NCBI GenBank assembly: GCA_017442805.1 | Contig: JAFRZA010000040.1 | Span: 1-57,038, forward strand | Direction of reading: 5' to 3' | Length of the DNA stretch: 57,038 nucleotides | Source of the DNA: Erysipelotrichaceae bacterium | GTDB lineage: Bacteria > Bacillota_I > Bacilli_A > Erysipelotrichales > Erysipelotrichaceae | Shown: one piece after another, positions 23,952 to 33,507 of the stretch | How the letters are laid out: every line of letters begins with the position of its first letter | Numbering within the stretch: position 1 is the first letter of the stretch | Made by a program: the position numbers and the translations under genes | Notes under the pieces: model-generated | Told to the model about the DNA's origin: nothing | Database searches by the model: none | Seen by the model: the letters and a program-made list of their open reading frames with translations, nothing else

Positions 23952-26141
23952 TTACGGCTCATCATCATGGACCAGAACTTCCCGCGGCTTGGAACCGTTG
24001 GATCCGGAAATGATGCCGTTGTATTCCAGTGCGTCGATCAGATTGGCCGCGTGGGGATAGCCCATGTTGAAGCGGCGCTGGATCTGATTGGCGGAAATGG
24101 TCTTCTGGGTCCTGACCCAGCGTTCCACTTCGGGATACTGGCGGTCCTTGACACCGCTGGGCACCATTTCACCGCTTTCACTCTCTTCTTCATCATCGTC
24201 ATGCATGAAGCGCTCGTCAAAGCGCGGAGTGAAATTGCTCTTGGTGAAGTAATCGGTTATCCGGTCGATCTCTTCCTTGGAGACATAGACGCCCTGGATC
24301 CTGGTCGGACGGTTGGCGTCGCTGGGCTTGTAGAGCATGTCGCCGTTGCCCAAAAGCTTTTCCGCTCCCGGACCGTCCAGGATGGTCTTGGAGTCATAGC
24401 CGGAAATCGTCGAGAAGGCGATTCTCGTGGAGATGTTGGCCTTGATGGTGCCGGTAATGACATCGGTGGAAGGTCTCTGGGTCGCCAGGATCAGGTGGAT
24501 GCCGGCGGCTCTGGCCAGGGATGCCAGGCGGTTGATGTAGGTTTCTACTTCCTTGCCGTGTCTGACCATCAGGTCATAGAGCTCATCAATGATGCAGACG
24601 ATGCTGTAGAGCTTCTCGTCGGGATACTGTTCGTTGTATTCCTCGATCTTGCGCACGCCCTTCTCTGAGAACGTCTCGTAGCGTTCCATCATGATCTGGA
24701 TCAGCTTGCCCAGCACGGCCGGGGCCTTTTCGGTTTCAGTAACGATCGGGCAGATCAGATGCGGAATGTTGGCGTAGGCCGAGAATTCGACTTTCTTGGG
24801 GTCTACCAGAAGCAGCTTGACCTCATCGGGTCTGGCTCTGAGAAGCAGCGAGATGATGATGCTGTTGATGCAGACGGACTTGCCGCTGTTGGTGGCGCCA
24901 GCCACCAACATGTGCGGCATCTTGTTGATCAGGCCGTAGATGTTCTTGCCGGTGATGTCCTTGCCCAGGGCAAACATCAGCGGTTCGTGCTGATAGGCGT
25001 CGGGAACGTCCTTGAGCAGTTCCTTGAGCCTGACGATCGTCGGCTCCTCATTCGGTATCTCAATTCCGACCGCCCGCTTTCCGGGGATCGGCGCCTCAAT
25101 GCGGACATCCTTGACGGCCAGGGCCATCTTGATGTTGCTTTCGATGTTGGCGTACTTGTTGATGTTGAAGTTTCCTTCCGGAACGATCTCAAACTGGGTT
25201 ATCGAAGGGCCGATGTTGTAACCTTCCAGACGGGAATCAAGATCAAATGATTCGAGAATGTCGGACAGAATCTGCCATTTTTCCGAGGCGTTGCGGCGGT
25301 TGATGTTGTTCTTGCTGACGGCCGGATTGTCCAGATAAGAGAGATATGGCGGCTTGTAGTTCTGGAAGGCGTTTGCCGAGCTTTCAGAAGCCGGGGAAAC
25401 GGAAACAGGTACCGGTTCGGCTTTCTTCTTTTCCGGTTTCTCTTCCTTATCCGCCTTCTTCTGCTCTTTCTGGAGAAGTTTCAGTTCCTTTTCTCTCTGC
25501 TTTTCCAGTTCCTTTTCCTTTCGGCGCTCTCTGATCTCGTCTTCATCAAACAGGCTGAACTGTCTTTCTTTCTTCGGTTCGGCTTTCTTCTTTTCCATCT
25601 CAGGCTTTTTAAGGCCTTTGAGCCACTTTGTGATGGCGGCGGTATGAATTAACACGCCGACCGCAAACAGCACGCAGATGACGATTATGACGCCCCAGAA
25701 GTCAGCGCAGGCGGAGATCAGGCCATAGCCAACTACGGCCAGCAGTCCGCCCAGTCCCATGGGCTTATCCGTAAAGACTTGTTTCCAGTTGGTAAAATAA
25801 GCCTTGATCAGTTCAAGACCAGGCCGGCTGTCCTGTTTAAAGGAAACGCAGCCGAGGATCAGTATGGCAGCCATGAAGAAGAGGATCGCCGTAGCGAAGA
25901 TCTTTCCCGGCATTTTCACGCTGAACGCCTTCATCAGGCAGTAAATCATGGCAAATGCATAGGGTACAAACCAGGCCTGCCCGAAGATGAAACGGCTCAG
26001 CAGGAAAAGCCACCGGCCCAGAAAACCGGTCATCTCATGCATCAGCGCGATCAGGCAGAGAACGATCACGATGGTCAGATACAGATATCTGATCAGCGAG
26101 TCTTCCTGAACGCTCTTCTTTTTCTTTCTGGTCTTAGTCAT
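23952..26141 (-). CDS. ftsK: DNA translocase FtsK/SpoIIIE
   Basis: A 729-residue protein. Residues about 17-165 contain four hydrophobic helices. A lysine/glutamate-rich linker (about 175-250) follows, then the FtsK motor. The motor has a Walker A GATNSGKSVC near residue 414, VDPKKVEF, a Walker B IVCIIDELYDLM and HLILATQRPS. The C-terminal gamma domain (about 660-729) has the winged-helix RRFNMGYPHAANLIDALE that reads oriented DNA motifs. It pumps chromosomal DNA through the septum. It follows the RNase J-like gene by 14 bases. Confidence 0.95.
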   Translation of the reverse strand: MTKTRKKKKSVQEDSLIRYLYLTIVIVLCLIALMHEMTGFLGRWLFLLSRFIFGQAWFVPYAFAMIYCLMKAFSVKMPGKIFATAILFFMAAILILGCVSFKQDSRPGLELIKAYFTNWKQVFTDKPMGLGGLLAVVGYGLISACADFWGVIIVICVLFAVGVLIHTAAITKWLKGLKKPEMEKKKAEPKKERQFSLFDEDEIRERRKEKELEKQREKELKLLQKEQKKADKEEKPEKKKAEPVPVSVSPASESSANAFQNYKPPYLSYLDNPAVSKNNINRRNASEKWQILSDILESFDLDSRLEGYNIGPSITQFEIVPEGNFNINKYANIESNIKMALAVKDVRIEAPIPGKRAVGIEIPNEEPTIVRLKELLKDVPDAYQHEPLMFALGKDITGKNIYGLINKMPHMLVAGATNSGKSVCINSIIISLLLRARPDEVKLLLVDPKKVEFSAYANIPHLICPIVTETEKAPAVLGKLIQIMMERYETFSEKGVRKIEEYNEQYPDEKLYSIVCIIDELYDLMVRHGKEVETYINRLASLARAAGIHLILATQRPSTDVITGTIKANISTRIAFSTISGYDSKTILDGPGAEKLLGNGDMLYKPSDANRPTRIQGVYVSKEEIDRITDYFTKSNFTPRFDERFMHDDDEEESESGEMVPSGVKDRQYPEVERWVRTQKTISANQIQRRFNMGYPHAANLIDALEYNGIISGSNGSKPREVLVHDDEP

Positions 26142-26155
26142 TTAAAAATCAGCTC

Positions 26156-27817
26156 CTAAATGTTTATTTCGATGATGGCTGGCAGAATCATGGGCTTCTT
26201 GCCGGTCTCCCGGAAAACGTACCTGGAAACCATTTCGCGCATTTCGGCTCTTGCCTCCATGTTGTTGAATTCGCCGTTGGTCGCCTTTTCCTCGATCATG
26301 TCCACACACATGTTGGCGAGATTCTTGATCAGATATTCGGAATCCTTGACGTAAATGACCCCGCGCGACTGGATGTCGGGTCCGGCGATGACATGCTTTG
26401 TCGTATAGTCGACCGCGATGCCGATGATGATGACGCCGTCAGTGCTCAGCAGTTCCCGGTCTCTTAAGACGGAAGAGGTGATGTCCTTCTTTTCCTCTTC
26501 ATTGATGAGGTTTTCGCCGATTCCCTCAATCACCGTGGCTGTGCTCTTAAGCCGGCCGTCCTCGAATTCGGCTACCTGGCCGTTGTCCAGGATGATGATC
26601 TTGTCAGGCGTAAAGCCTATTTCGACAGCCAGGTTGGCCGCGTTTACGAAATCGCGGTAGGAGCCGGCCACCGGAAGAAAGTATTCCGGTTTCAGCAGGG
26701 AGAGATACATCTTGATGTCTTCCTGGCTGGGATGCATGGAAAGCACCTGCTTCTTGTCAAGCTTGACGACGTTGACGTTATCGCGGTACAGCTCGTTTTC
26801 CATGGCGCTGGCTTCCTTTTCCGCTCCGGAAACCGCCGGGGAAGCGATGATCACGGTGTCGCTTTCGCGCAGTTCGATCTCTTCGTCCTCACCGATGGCG
26901 ATGCGGTACATGCCGTTGAATACCCTGGCGCCGAAACCGGTGACCAGAATGATGCAGTCGTCGATGTTGTTGTTGAAGGAACCGGGGGTAAGCAGTGTGT
27001 CCTTCGGCGGAATGTAGTAGTTGTTTTCCGCGAAGATTTTCAGGTAGCTGCGGTACTTGGCGTCCCGGCAGTAAACCTTCTTATGGAATTCCGCAGCCAG
27101 ATCGAAGATTTCCTTGATGCGGAAGTAGTTCTGACCGTAAACGGTAATGATGATGCGGCCCGGTGCGTCCTCAAATACCGGACGCATGTGGCCGGAAATG
27201 CAGTGATTGGGCGAAGTGAAGCCCGGACGGTCAGCGTACATGCTTTCGATCAGGGCGACCAGAACGCCCTTCTTGCCGATGTCGGCGACCTTGCCGATGT
27301 CCGTCTTGAAGTAATCGCTGGTCATGTCAAAGTAAGTCACGTATTCGCTGGCGAATACGATCTGTCCCTTTGGAGTCTCAATGGCCACTCCGATGGCATC
27401 CGGCGCCGAGGAGGTCAGTCCGAAGCTGGTGATGGTAATTCCGCTGATGACGGTCTCACCGCTGCGCGGCAGTTCTCTCAGGCTGTATCTGGTTACGCCG
27501 TTTTCCTTCAGGTATTCTTCCAGAAAGCGCAGCGTGATGCCGGTAGCGTAGACCGGAACGTTGATCTCCTTGAGGAAGAAGGGAACGGCTTCCATCATGT
27601 CGTCATGCATGTTGGTGACGACCACCGCTACCACCTTGTCCCGGTTTTCCATCAGATAGGAAATGTCAGGTATCACGTAGTCGATACCGAACTGGGATAT
27701 ATCCGTTCTCTTTATTCCGCAGTTGACGACCAGGATACGCCCGTCGATCTCCACGCAGTAAAGGTTCTTTCCGTTTTCATCCAATCCGCCTAAAGCATAA
27801 AGTTTCAGATTATTCAT
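26156..27817 (-). CDS. RNase J-like metallo-beta-lactamase protein with degraded active site
   Basis: The protein is 553 residues, collinear with RNase J1/J2 (beta-lactamase, beta-CASP, C-terminal domain). The opening LYALGGLDENGKN is typical. The metal motif H-x-H-x-D-H is N-M-H-D-D-M (residues 69-74). The TTHSIPDS His is Ser (LTSSAPD, about 136), the GDFKFD Asp is Glu (about 158), and HGEYR is AGSYR; the MHPSQED His remains. By family knowledge these substitutions should abolish or strongly lower nuclease activity, so it is probably a scaffold like RNase J2 partnering an active J1. The start 27817 is preferred (AAAGGG seven bases upstream); it overlaps miaB by eight bases. Confidence 0.88.
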   Translation of the reverse strand: MNNLKLYALGGLDENGKNLYCVEIDGRILVVNCGIKRTDISQFGIDYVIPDISYLMENRDKVVAVVVTNMHDDMMEAVPFFLKEINVPVYATGITLRFLEEYLKENGVTRYSLRELPRSGETVISGITITSFGLTSSAPDAIGVAIETPKGQIVFASEYVTYFDMTSDYFKTDIGKVADIGKKGVLVALIESMYADRPGFTSPNHCISGHMRPVFEDAPGRIIITVYGQNYFRIKEIFDLAAEFHKKVYCRDAKYRSYLKIFAENNYYIPPKDTLLTPGSFNNNIDDCIILVTGFGARVFNGMYRIAIGEDEEIELRESDTVIIASPAVSGAEKEASAMENELYRDNVNVVKLDKKQVLSMHPSQEDIKMYLSLLKPEYFLPVAGSYRDFVNAANLAVEIGFTPDKIIILDNGQVAEFEDGRLKSTATVIEGIGENLINEEEKKDITSSVLRDRELLSTDGVIIIGIAVDYTTKHVIAGPDIQSRGVIYVKDSEYLIKNLANMCVDMIEEKATNGEFNNMEARAEMREMVSRYVFRETGKKPMILPAIIEINI

Positions 27818-29264
27818 TGTCTGCCCTTTCATCAGAAACGTCCACTCCGTTCAGGGAGTTCTTCATTCCTTCCGTAATCCTTACATTAATTATATCACCA
27901 ACCCGGCCCTTTTCGCTGCGGAAATTGACCAGTTTCTGCTGGCGGGTATAGCCGCACATCACCGTGGAGTCGGTCTTGCTGACGCCGTCGATAAGCACGT
28001 CAAATACCTTTCCCTCGCACTGCTTGTTGTGCATCTTGGAGTATTCGCCCAGCTTCTGATTGAGTAGCGCGAGACGTTCTTTCTTCTCCTCAATCGGCAC
28101 TCTGTCTTCCATTCTGGCCGCCGGAGTCGATTCGCGCGGCGAAAAGATGAAGCTATAGGCATTATCATATCTGCAGTAATCAACGACCTTCAGGGTATCG
28201 ATGAACTGCTCGTGTGTTTCATTGGGGAAGCCGACGATGATGTCGGTCGAAACGGCGACGTCCTTCACCCGGCTTACGATCTTATCATAGAGTTCCAGAT
28301 ACTGCTCTCTTGTGTATCTTCGCCCCATCTTCTTCAGGATCTCATCATTGCCTGACTGCAGCGGCAGATGAATGAACGGCATGATGTTTTCCCGCTGAGC
28401 GATGGCATCGACCATCGCGTCGGTGAAGTCCCAGGGATGGGAAGTCGTAAAGCGGATCCTTTCGGTTCCGATGTCAGCCACCCGGTTAAGCAGATCGGCG
28501 AAGTCATAGCCTTCATCCAGGTCCTTGCCGTAGGCGTTGACGTTCTGCCCGATCAGGGTGATCTCCCGGTAGCCGTTTTCCGTCAGCTGACGGCATTCAT
28601 CCAGCACGTCCTGCATCAGCCGGCTTCTCTGCTGTCCTCTGGTATAGGGAACGATGCAGTAGGTGCAGAACTTGTCGCAGCCGTCCATGATGTTCACAAA
28701 GGCCTTGTGACGGCTGGATCTGATGGTCGGAAGCCCTTCATAGATGTTTCCCTGCCGGGAAAGCACTTCAATGCTTCTGACGTCATTCTTCATGATGTTT
28801 TCCAGAAGCGCCGGCAATCTATAGATGTTATGAGTACCGAACATCAGATCGACGATCGGGTATTTCTCGACGATCTTGCGCGCCATCTGCGGTTCCTGGG
28901 CCATGCATCCGCACATTCCGACGATCAGATTCGGATTCCTGCGCTTATAGCTCTGCAGATAGCCGAGTTCTCCAACCACCTTGTTCTCCGCGTTTTCCCT
29001 GATCGCGCAGGTATTGAGAATGATCAGATCGGCCATCGACATCTCCTCGGTGGCCGTAAAGCCCATTTCCTCAAGGATGCCGCAGATCACTTCACCGTCG
29101 CGGACGTTGGCCTGACAGCCATAGGTATTGACGCAGTAGGAAAGACCGTTGCCCAGTATCTTCTGACTTTCCGTCAGCCGGACAGCGTCACGTATGATCT
29201 CGCCGCGGTAATTGCGGCTGCGCACTCTGGCATCTTTCTCATTTGGCAGCAGGAATTCACTCAT
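27810..29264 (-). CDS. miaB: tRNA-2-methylthio-N6-dimethylallyladenosine synthase
   Basis: A 484-residue radical-SAM methylthiotransferase. The N-terminal UPF0004 domain carries three cluster cysteines (NTYGCQAN, LNTCAIRE and GMCGCMAQ). The radical-SAM CDKFCTYCIVPYTRG triad is near residue 200, and a C-terminal TRAM domain follows. It adds a 2-methylthio group to i6A37 of tRNAs reading UNN codons. An N-terminal extension of about 40 residues is normal for Firmicutes MiaB. The ribosome-binding site is GGGAGAAAG. A terminator of the preceding unit lies within 40 bases, so its promoter must overlap that hairpin or lie further upstream. Confidence 0.96.
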   Translation of the reverse strand: MSEFLLPNEKDARVRSRNYRGEIIRDAVRLTESQKILGNGLSYCVNTYGCQANVRDGEVICGILEEMGFTATEEMSMADLIILNTCAIRENAENKVVGELGYLQSYKRRNPNLIVGMCGCMAQEPQMARKIVEKYPIVDLMFGTHNIYRLPALLENIMKNDVRSIEVLSRQGNIYEGLPTIRSSRHKAFVNIMDGCDKFCTYCIVPYTRGQQRSRLMQDVLDECRQLTENGYREITLIGQNVNAYGKDLDEGYDFADLLNRVADIGTERIRFTTSHPWDFTDAMVDAIAQRENIMPFIHLPLQSGNDEILKKMGRRYTREQYLELYDKIVSRVKDVAVSTDIIVGFPNETHEQFIDTLKVVDYCRYDNAYSFIFSPRESTPAARMEDRVPIEEKKERLALLNQKLGEYSKMHNKQCEGKVFDVLIDGVSKTDSTVMCGYTRQQKLVNFRSEKGRVGDIINVRITEGMKNSLNGVDVSDERADNE

Positions 29265-29274
29265 AACTTTCTCC

Positions 29275-29304
29275 CATAAAAAACCAAGCTGGTTATGCTT
29301 GGTT
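29275..29304 (-). terminator. Terminator after the YmdB-ferredoxin gene
   Basis: On the minus strand AACCAAGC-7-GCTTGGTT is followed by TTTTTATGG. The stem begins at the stop codon of the fused gene. Confidence 0.88.
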
Positions 29305-29480
29305 CAGTCTTGACTAATTGCTTCGACAGGACATGTAGCGACACAAGCGCCGCAGTCAATGCAAATATCCTGATTACTTTCGGCCAGGCCGTCATCGCCT
29401 AAAGTGATAGCGCCGACGGGGCAGGCTTCAGTGCAAGCACCGCATCCAAGACATACATCCTTATTTACTGTAACAGGCAT
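29304..29480 (-). CDS. 2[4Fe-4S] ferredoxin, alternative internal start
   Basis: This is the same frame as the fused gene, but initiation at ATG 29480 would give a free 58-residue ferredoxin. AAAGGAG lies eight bases before it. Two cluster motifs are complete: VCLGCGACTEACPVGAI and ICIDCGACVATCPVEAI. Such proteins carry low-potential electrons in the cytosol. The product may come both as free protein and as C-terminal domain of the YmdB fusion. Confidence 0.75.
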   Translation of the reverse strand: MPVTVNKDVCLGCGACTEACPVGAITLGDDGLAESNQDICIDCGACVATCPVEAISQD

Positions 29481-30296
29481 AATATCAACTCCTTTATTAT
29501 TGCGGCAATCTTCCTCTTTCTTCAGTTCTGGTCTGATCTGAATGCGGCTGATTGCCGTCGCCTCCTTCTTTTTTAAATCAATATCGCAGATGATCGCCGA
29601 CAGCATTCCTTCACCCTCAGCTACGGCATATCTGGTTGGCTGATTGCGGACGTTGCTGTCGATGACCTCGCCGATGTCACGGCCGATGATCGACTGGTAC
29701 GGGCCGGTCATGCCGACATCGCAGATGAACGCGCATCCGTCATGGATCGCTTCGTCAGCGGTCTGCACGTGCGTGTGGGTACCGGCGATCAGCTGGCAGC
29801 GGTCCCTGAAGTACTCCATGAACAGATACTTCTCTCCGGTCGCCTCACCGTGGAAGTCCACGATGCGGATGTCGCAGGGGTTCTCTTCAAGCATCCTTTC
29901 AAACGCCGTAAACGGGCTTTCCGATACCTGATCCATGAAGACGCTTCCGTAGACATTGAAGATGCCGACGCTAACGCCTTCTCTTTCAATGACGATGGCT
30001 GATCTGCCGACTCCGGTCGGAACCATGTTTTCAGGCCTGATGAGTCTGTCGGCTTCATCGATGAAACCGAAGATGTTATCCTTGCTGAAGGCATGGTTTC
30101 CCAGCGTGACGCAGTCAGCGCCGAGATTTACCAGGAAGTCGTATATCTTCCTGGTAATTCCCTTGCCGTGAGCGGCGTTTTCACCGTTGACGATCAGCAG
30201 ATCGTAACCGTATTCCTTCCTGATATCAGGCAGATACCGCTGCAGCGCTTCTCTTCCGGAGCGTCCGACGACATCGCCGATAAACAGTACTCTCAT
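29304..30296 (-). CDS. YmdB-type metallophosphoesterase fused in frame to a 2[4Fe-4S] ferredoxin
   Basis: Residues 1-265 are a complete YmdB-like cyclic-nucleotide phosphodiesterase: MRVLFIGDVVGRSG, VNGENAAHGKG, TLGNHAFSK, IVDFHGEATGEK and AGTHTHVQTAD hold the metal ligands, and MTGPYQSIIG follows. The frame then continues without a stop through a short polar linker into a 58-residue ferredoxin with two C-x2-C-x2-C-x3-CP clusters. The ferredoxin keeps its own AAAGGAG site and ATG (29480). In another frame the junction reads two consecutive TAA codons, so a small indel may have removed the YmdB stop. Its start is one base after the rny stop, matching the usual rny-ymdB pairing. Confidence 0.88.
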   Translation of the reverse strand: MRVLFIGDVVGRSGREALQRYLPDIRKEYGYDLLIVNGENAAHGKGITRKIYDFLVNLGADCVTLGNHAFSKDNIFGFIDEADRLIRPENMVPTGVGRSAIVIEREGVSVGIFNVYGSVFMDQVSESPFTAFERMLEENPCDIRIVDFHGEATGEKYLFMEYFRDRCQLIAGTHTHVQTADEAIHDGCAFICDVGMTGPYQSIIGRDIGEVIDSNVRNQPTRYAVAEGEGMLSAIICDIDLKKKEATAISRIQIRPELKKEEDCRNNKGVDIMPVTVNKDVCLGCGACTEACPVGAITLGDDGLAESNQDICIDCGACVATCPVEAISQD

Positions 30297-30297
30297 G

Positions 30298-31851
30298 TTA
30301 TCTGGCGATCTCGTTGGCTCTCGTCTCTCTGATTACGGTAACCTTGATCTGACCAGGATAGGTAAGTTCGCTTTCGATCTTATCCTTGATCTCTCTGGCT
30401 ACGCGGTAGCAGTTGATGTCATCGATCTTGTCCGGCTGTACCATGACTCTGATCTCACGTCCGGCCTGGATGGCATAGCTCTTTTCGATGCCTTCAAAGC
30501 TGTTGGCGATCTTCTCGAGTTCTTCCAGACGGTTGACGTAGTTCTCCAGAGATTCATAGCGGGCACCGGGTCTGGCAGCTGACAGGGCGTCAGCGGCAGC
30601 GACCAGGTTGGAAATGATGTTGGTCGGCTCGGTATCGCCGTGGTGCGAAGCGATGGCGTTGATGACGACATCGTTTTCACCGTGCTTCTTGGCGACCTTG
30701 ACGCCGAGTTCAACGTGTGAGCCTTCCTGTTCGAAGTCAATGGCCTTGCCGATGTCGTGCAGCAGACCGGCTCTCTTGGCCAGCGACTGCTTGACGCCCA
30801 GTTCGGCAGCCATCATGCCGGCCAGATGTGCGACTTCCAGCGAATGCTGGAGCACGTTCTGACCATAGGAATAACGGTATTTAAGGCGTCCGATGAGTCT
30901 AACCAGTTCTCTGTCAATGCGTCCCAGACCAAGCTGGAAGACGGCGTCTTCACCGGCCTTCTGAATGACTTCATTGAGTTCTTCGGTCTTCTTGGCGACG
31001 ACTTCCTCGATCCTGCCCGGCTGAATGCGGCCGTCCTTGATCAGGTGTTCCATCGTCAGTCTGGCGATTTCCCTTCTGATCGGATCGAAACAGGAAATGG
31101 TGATGGTCTCGGGAGTGTCATCGATGATCAGGTCAACACCGGTAGCCTGTTCAATGGCTCTGATGTTGCGGCCTTCACGGCCGATGATCCTTCCCTTCAT
31201 CTCTTCGGAAGGCAGACCGACGACGGAAACCGTCCGGTCAATGGTTTCTTCCTGAGAGTATCTCTGAATGGCCTGGCCGATGATGTCTCTGGCAATGTCA
31301 GAAGCATTCGCCCTGGCCTTTTCCTCTTCATCCTTGACATAGGCAGCCATTTCATTGGCTGTCTGGGTCTTAACCAGATCGAACAGCTGTTCCTTGGCTT
31401 CGCCGGCGGTCAGGCTTGCGACCTTTTCCAGCACGGCCTGCTGGCTGTTGATCTTATTTTGCAGATCAGCTTGCATCTTACTAAGCTCTGCAGACTTTTT
31501 CTCGTTTTCTTCTATCTTATCGCTTAATTGTTTTTCTCTTGATTGGACTTTCTCTTCTTTAAAGTTTAAAGAACTCTCACGCCTGATGAGCTTGTTTTCC
31601 ACATCATTAAGCTCCTGACGCTGTTTCTTTATTTCCTTTTCTGCAGCAAGTTTCAATTCATAAGCTGAATTCTTGCCATCCAGGACAGCCTGTCTCTTGA
31701 TGGATTCAGCTTCAATATTAGCTTCCTTAAGAATCAAAGCAGCTTTTTCCCGGTTCTTGTTAAGACCGAGACGGGAGATGACGATCATGACGATCACACC
31801 TGCGAAAATGCCTACAATGCCGCATAAGATGAGGGGCATGTTTTCTTTCAT
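30298..31851 (-). CDS. rny: Ribonuclease Y
   Basis: A 517-residue membrane-anchored endoribonuclease that initiates mRNA decay. One N-terminal helix (about 5-24) precedes a long charged coiled coil (about 30-200). A KH domain ([19 protein letters not shown] near 230) follows, then the HD domain with [12 protein letters not shown] near 365 and a second catalytic His/Asp cluster (SHHGD). ATG 31851 is used, nine bases after GGAGG; the TTG at 31857 is too close to that site. It is followed at once by the ymdB fusion, the standard neighbour. Confidence 0.96.
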   Translation of the reverse strand: MKENMPLILCGIVGIFAGVIVMIVISRLGLNKNREKAALILKEANIEAESIKRQAVLDGKNSAYELKLAAEKEIKKQRQELNDVENKLIRRESSLNFKEEKVQSREKQLSDKIEENEKKSAELSKMQADLQNKINSQQAVLEKVASLTAGEAKEQLFDLVKTQTANEMAAYVKDEEEKARANASDIARDIIGQAIQRYSQEETIDRTVSVVGLPSEEMKGRIIGREGRNIRAIEQATGVDLIIDDTPETITISCFDPIRREIARLTMEHLIKDGRIQPGRIEEVVAKKTEELNEVIQKAGEDAVFQLGLGRIDRELVRLIGRLKYRYSYGQNVLQHSLEVAHLAGMMAAELGVKQSLAKRAGLLHDIGKAIDFEQEGSHVELGVKVAKKHGENDVVINAIASHHGDTEPTNIISNLVAAADALSAARPGARYESLENYVNRLEELEKIANSFEGIEKSYAIQAGREIRVMVQPDKIDDINCYRVAREIKDKIESELTYPGQIKVTVIRETRANEIAR

Positions 31852-31881
31852 GTACAATATCCTCCATCATATACACTGAAA

Positions 31882-31902
31882 ATTGTATCACATAATTTGT
31901 GA
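31882..31902 (-). promoter_or_regulatory. Putative -10 box and inverted repeat upstream of rny
   Basis: On the minus strand TACAAT (31887-31882) lies about 30 bases before the rny ATG. The perfect inverted repeat TCACA-5-TGTGA (31888-31902) abuts it on the upstream side, where it could act as an operator. No good -35 is seen. Confidence 0.4.
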
Positions 31903-31961
31903 AAATACACTATTTTTGTTTATTTTGCGCCGTTTAGTTCAAACACGCAGTCATTCCTGAT

Positions 31962-31988
31962 AAAAGTGCTGTCATCAGGCAGCACTTT
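31962..31988 (-). terminator. Terminator after recA
   Basis: AAAGTGCTG-8-CAGCACTTT with a following TATCAGG. It lies about 30 bases after the recA stop and separates recA from rny; the T tract is short. Confidence 0.75.
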
Positions 31989-32015
31989 GATAACATGATT
32001 GAAACGGCAGATGAT

Positions 32016-33026
32016 CTACTGTTCCGCCGCATTGCGCTGCTGAGCCAGCAGTTCATGCAGCTTCTCATCGATTTCCTCGGTAAAGGCCGGATGCTCAAGC
32101 ATGTAGGCACGGACGTTTTCCTTGCCCTGGCCGATCTTCTCGCCGTTATAGGAGAACCATGCACCGCTCTTTTCGATGATGCCGTTATCGACCGCCAGAT
32201 CAATGACTTCGGAAACATGAGACAGGCCTTCGCCGTAGCGGATCTCCACGGTGCAGCTCTTGAACGGCGGAGCTACCTTGTTCTTGACGATCTTGACGTT
32301 GGTCTTGTTGCCGATGATCTCAGTTCCCTGCTTGATCGGTTCGCCCTTGCGGACTTCCAGTCGGATGGAGGAATAGAACTTCAGCGCTCTTCCGCCCGGA
32401 GTCGTCTCGGGATTGCCGAACATGATGCCGATCTTTTCTCTCAGCTGGTTGATGAAGATGACCGTGCACTTGCTGCGGTTCATGGCGCCGGCCAGCTTTC
32501 TCATGGCCTGTGACATCAGTCTGGCCTGTAAGCCGATTGATGAATCGCCGATGGTTCCGTCAAGTTCAGCCTGCGGTACCAGCGCGGCTACGGAGTCGAC
32601 GACGATCAGGTCAATGGCACCTGACTTGATCAGCAGTTCCGTGATCTGCAGGGCCTGGTCGCCGCTGTCGGGCTGGGAAAGGATCAGATCATCGATGTCA
32701 ACGCCCAGTTTCTTGGCGTACATCGGATCGATGGCGTTTTCTGCGTCAATGAAGGCAGCCTTGCCGCCGGATTTCTGCACTTCCGCAATGGCGTGAAGCG
32801 CCAGCGTCGTCTTGCCGCTGCTCTCCGGTCCGTAGATCTCAATGATCCTGCCCCGCGGATAACCGCCGATGCCTAAAGCCTGGTCAATCAGCAGCGATCC
32901 GGAACTGATCGCGTCCTCTTCGACCTTTACGCTGTCACCCAGGCGCATGATCGCACCTTTGCCGTAGGTTTTCTCAATTTCCTTAATGGTATCGGCCAGA
33001 GCTTCGTTTCTGTCTTTTTCAGCCAT
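32016..33026 (-). CDS. recA: Recombinase RecA
   Basis: A 336-residue protein with Walker A GPESSGKT (66-73), Walker [11 protein letters not shown] and DNA-binding loops around [20 protein letters not shown] and [15 protein letters not shown]. Inside the strand after Walker A the common DAEHALDP reads DAENAIDP. The C-terminal tail is short but acidic. It promotes strand exchange and SOS cleavage. The start is ATG 33026 (GGAGG nine bases upstream) rather than the longer frame to 33056. It overlaps the upstream cinA-type gene by eight bases. No clear SOS box was found here. Confidence 0.97.
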   Translation of the reverse strand: MAEKDRNEALADTIKEIEKTYGKGAIMRLGDSVKVEEDAISSGSLLIDQALGIGGYPRGRIIEIYGPESSGKTTLALHAIAEVQKSGGKAAFIDAENAIDPMYAKKLGVDIDDLILSQPDSGDQALQITELLIKSGAIDLIVVDSVAALVPQAELDGTIGDSSIGLQARLMSQAMRKLAGAMNRSKCTVIFINQLREKIGIMFGNPETTPGGRALKFYSSIRLEVRKGEPIKQGTEIIGNKTNVKIVKNKVAPPFKSCTVEIRYGEGLSHVSEVIDLAVDNGIIEKSGAWFSYNGEKIGQGKENVRAYMLEHPAFTEEIDEKLHELLAQQRNAAEQ

Positions 33027-33507
33027 CTTTCTCTTCCTCCATATTGTTGAACTCACTGACGGCTTCTATCAGTCTTTCCGTCATCAGCGAGACGATTTTC
33101 TCTCTTAATTCATTGCGCGGCAGATCGATCAGATCTTCATACTCAAACAGATTTCCTCGCAGGCTGATGCAGCTGTATACCAGCCCTTTGGGTTTTCCTT
33201 CCAGAGTATCCGGACCGGCGTTTCCCGTAAAGGAAACACCAATGTCGGTATTGAAGATTTGAGCGATGTTGTCCGCCATTTCTCTTGCGCACTGCGGTGA
33301 TACTACGCCATATGTATCAGCAGTTTTACGGCTGACGTGCGCAACGTTTATCTTGATCTCATTCCAGTAGGTGACGATGCCGCCTTTCAGCGTGGCGCTT
33401 ACTCCCGGTATTTCCGTCATCTTCTGACAGAACAGACCACCAGTTAATGATTCGCAGCTGGCGATCGTTAATCCTGAATCAATCAGCAGTTTTACCAGCT
33501 GATCCAC
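33019..33507 (-). CDS. CinA C-terminal-type protein (nicotinamide-nucleotide amidase domain only)
   Basis: The protein is 162 residues from GTG 33507, whose G is shared with the pgsA TAG (TAGTG). GGGAGAG lies upstream. The CinA C-terminal domain signatures are visible: [11 protein letters not shown] near residue 14, [31 protein letters not shown] and [22 protein letters not shown]. The domain deamidates NMN in pyridine-nucleotide recycling. The MoCF-like N-terminal half of full CinA is absent, making it a PncC-like stand-alone form although it keeps the classic pgsA-cinA-recA position. It overlaps recA. Confidence 0.9.
   Translation of the reverse strand: MDQLVKLLIDSGLTIASCESLTGGLFCQKMTEIPGVSATLKGGIVTYWNEIKINVAHVSRKTADTYGVVSPQCAREMADNIAQIFNTDIGVSFTGNAGPDTLEGKPKGLVYSCISLRGNLFEYEDLIDLPRNELREKIVSLMTERLIEAVSEFNNMEEEKDG

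Noticed and set aside
26732..27793. 353-codon open frame on the plus strand
   Set aside because: It is antisense to the RNase J-like gene, with composition rich in V, D, G and H typical of a shadow frame and no ribosome-binding site or family motif.
28368..29279. 303-codon open frame on the plus strand
   Set aside because: It is antisense to miaB, whose radical-SAM motifs are unambiguous. No independent signals.
31888..31902. TCACA-5-TGTGA as a Rex or CRP operator
   Set aside because: The half-sites have the opposite orientation to TTGTGA...TCACAA (Rex) or TGTGA...TCACA (CRP), so no regulator is named.
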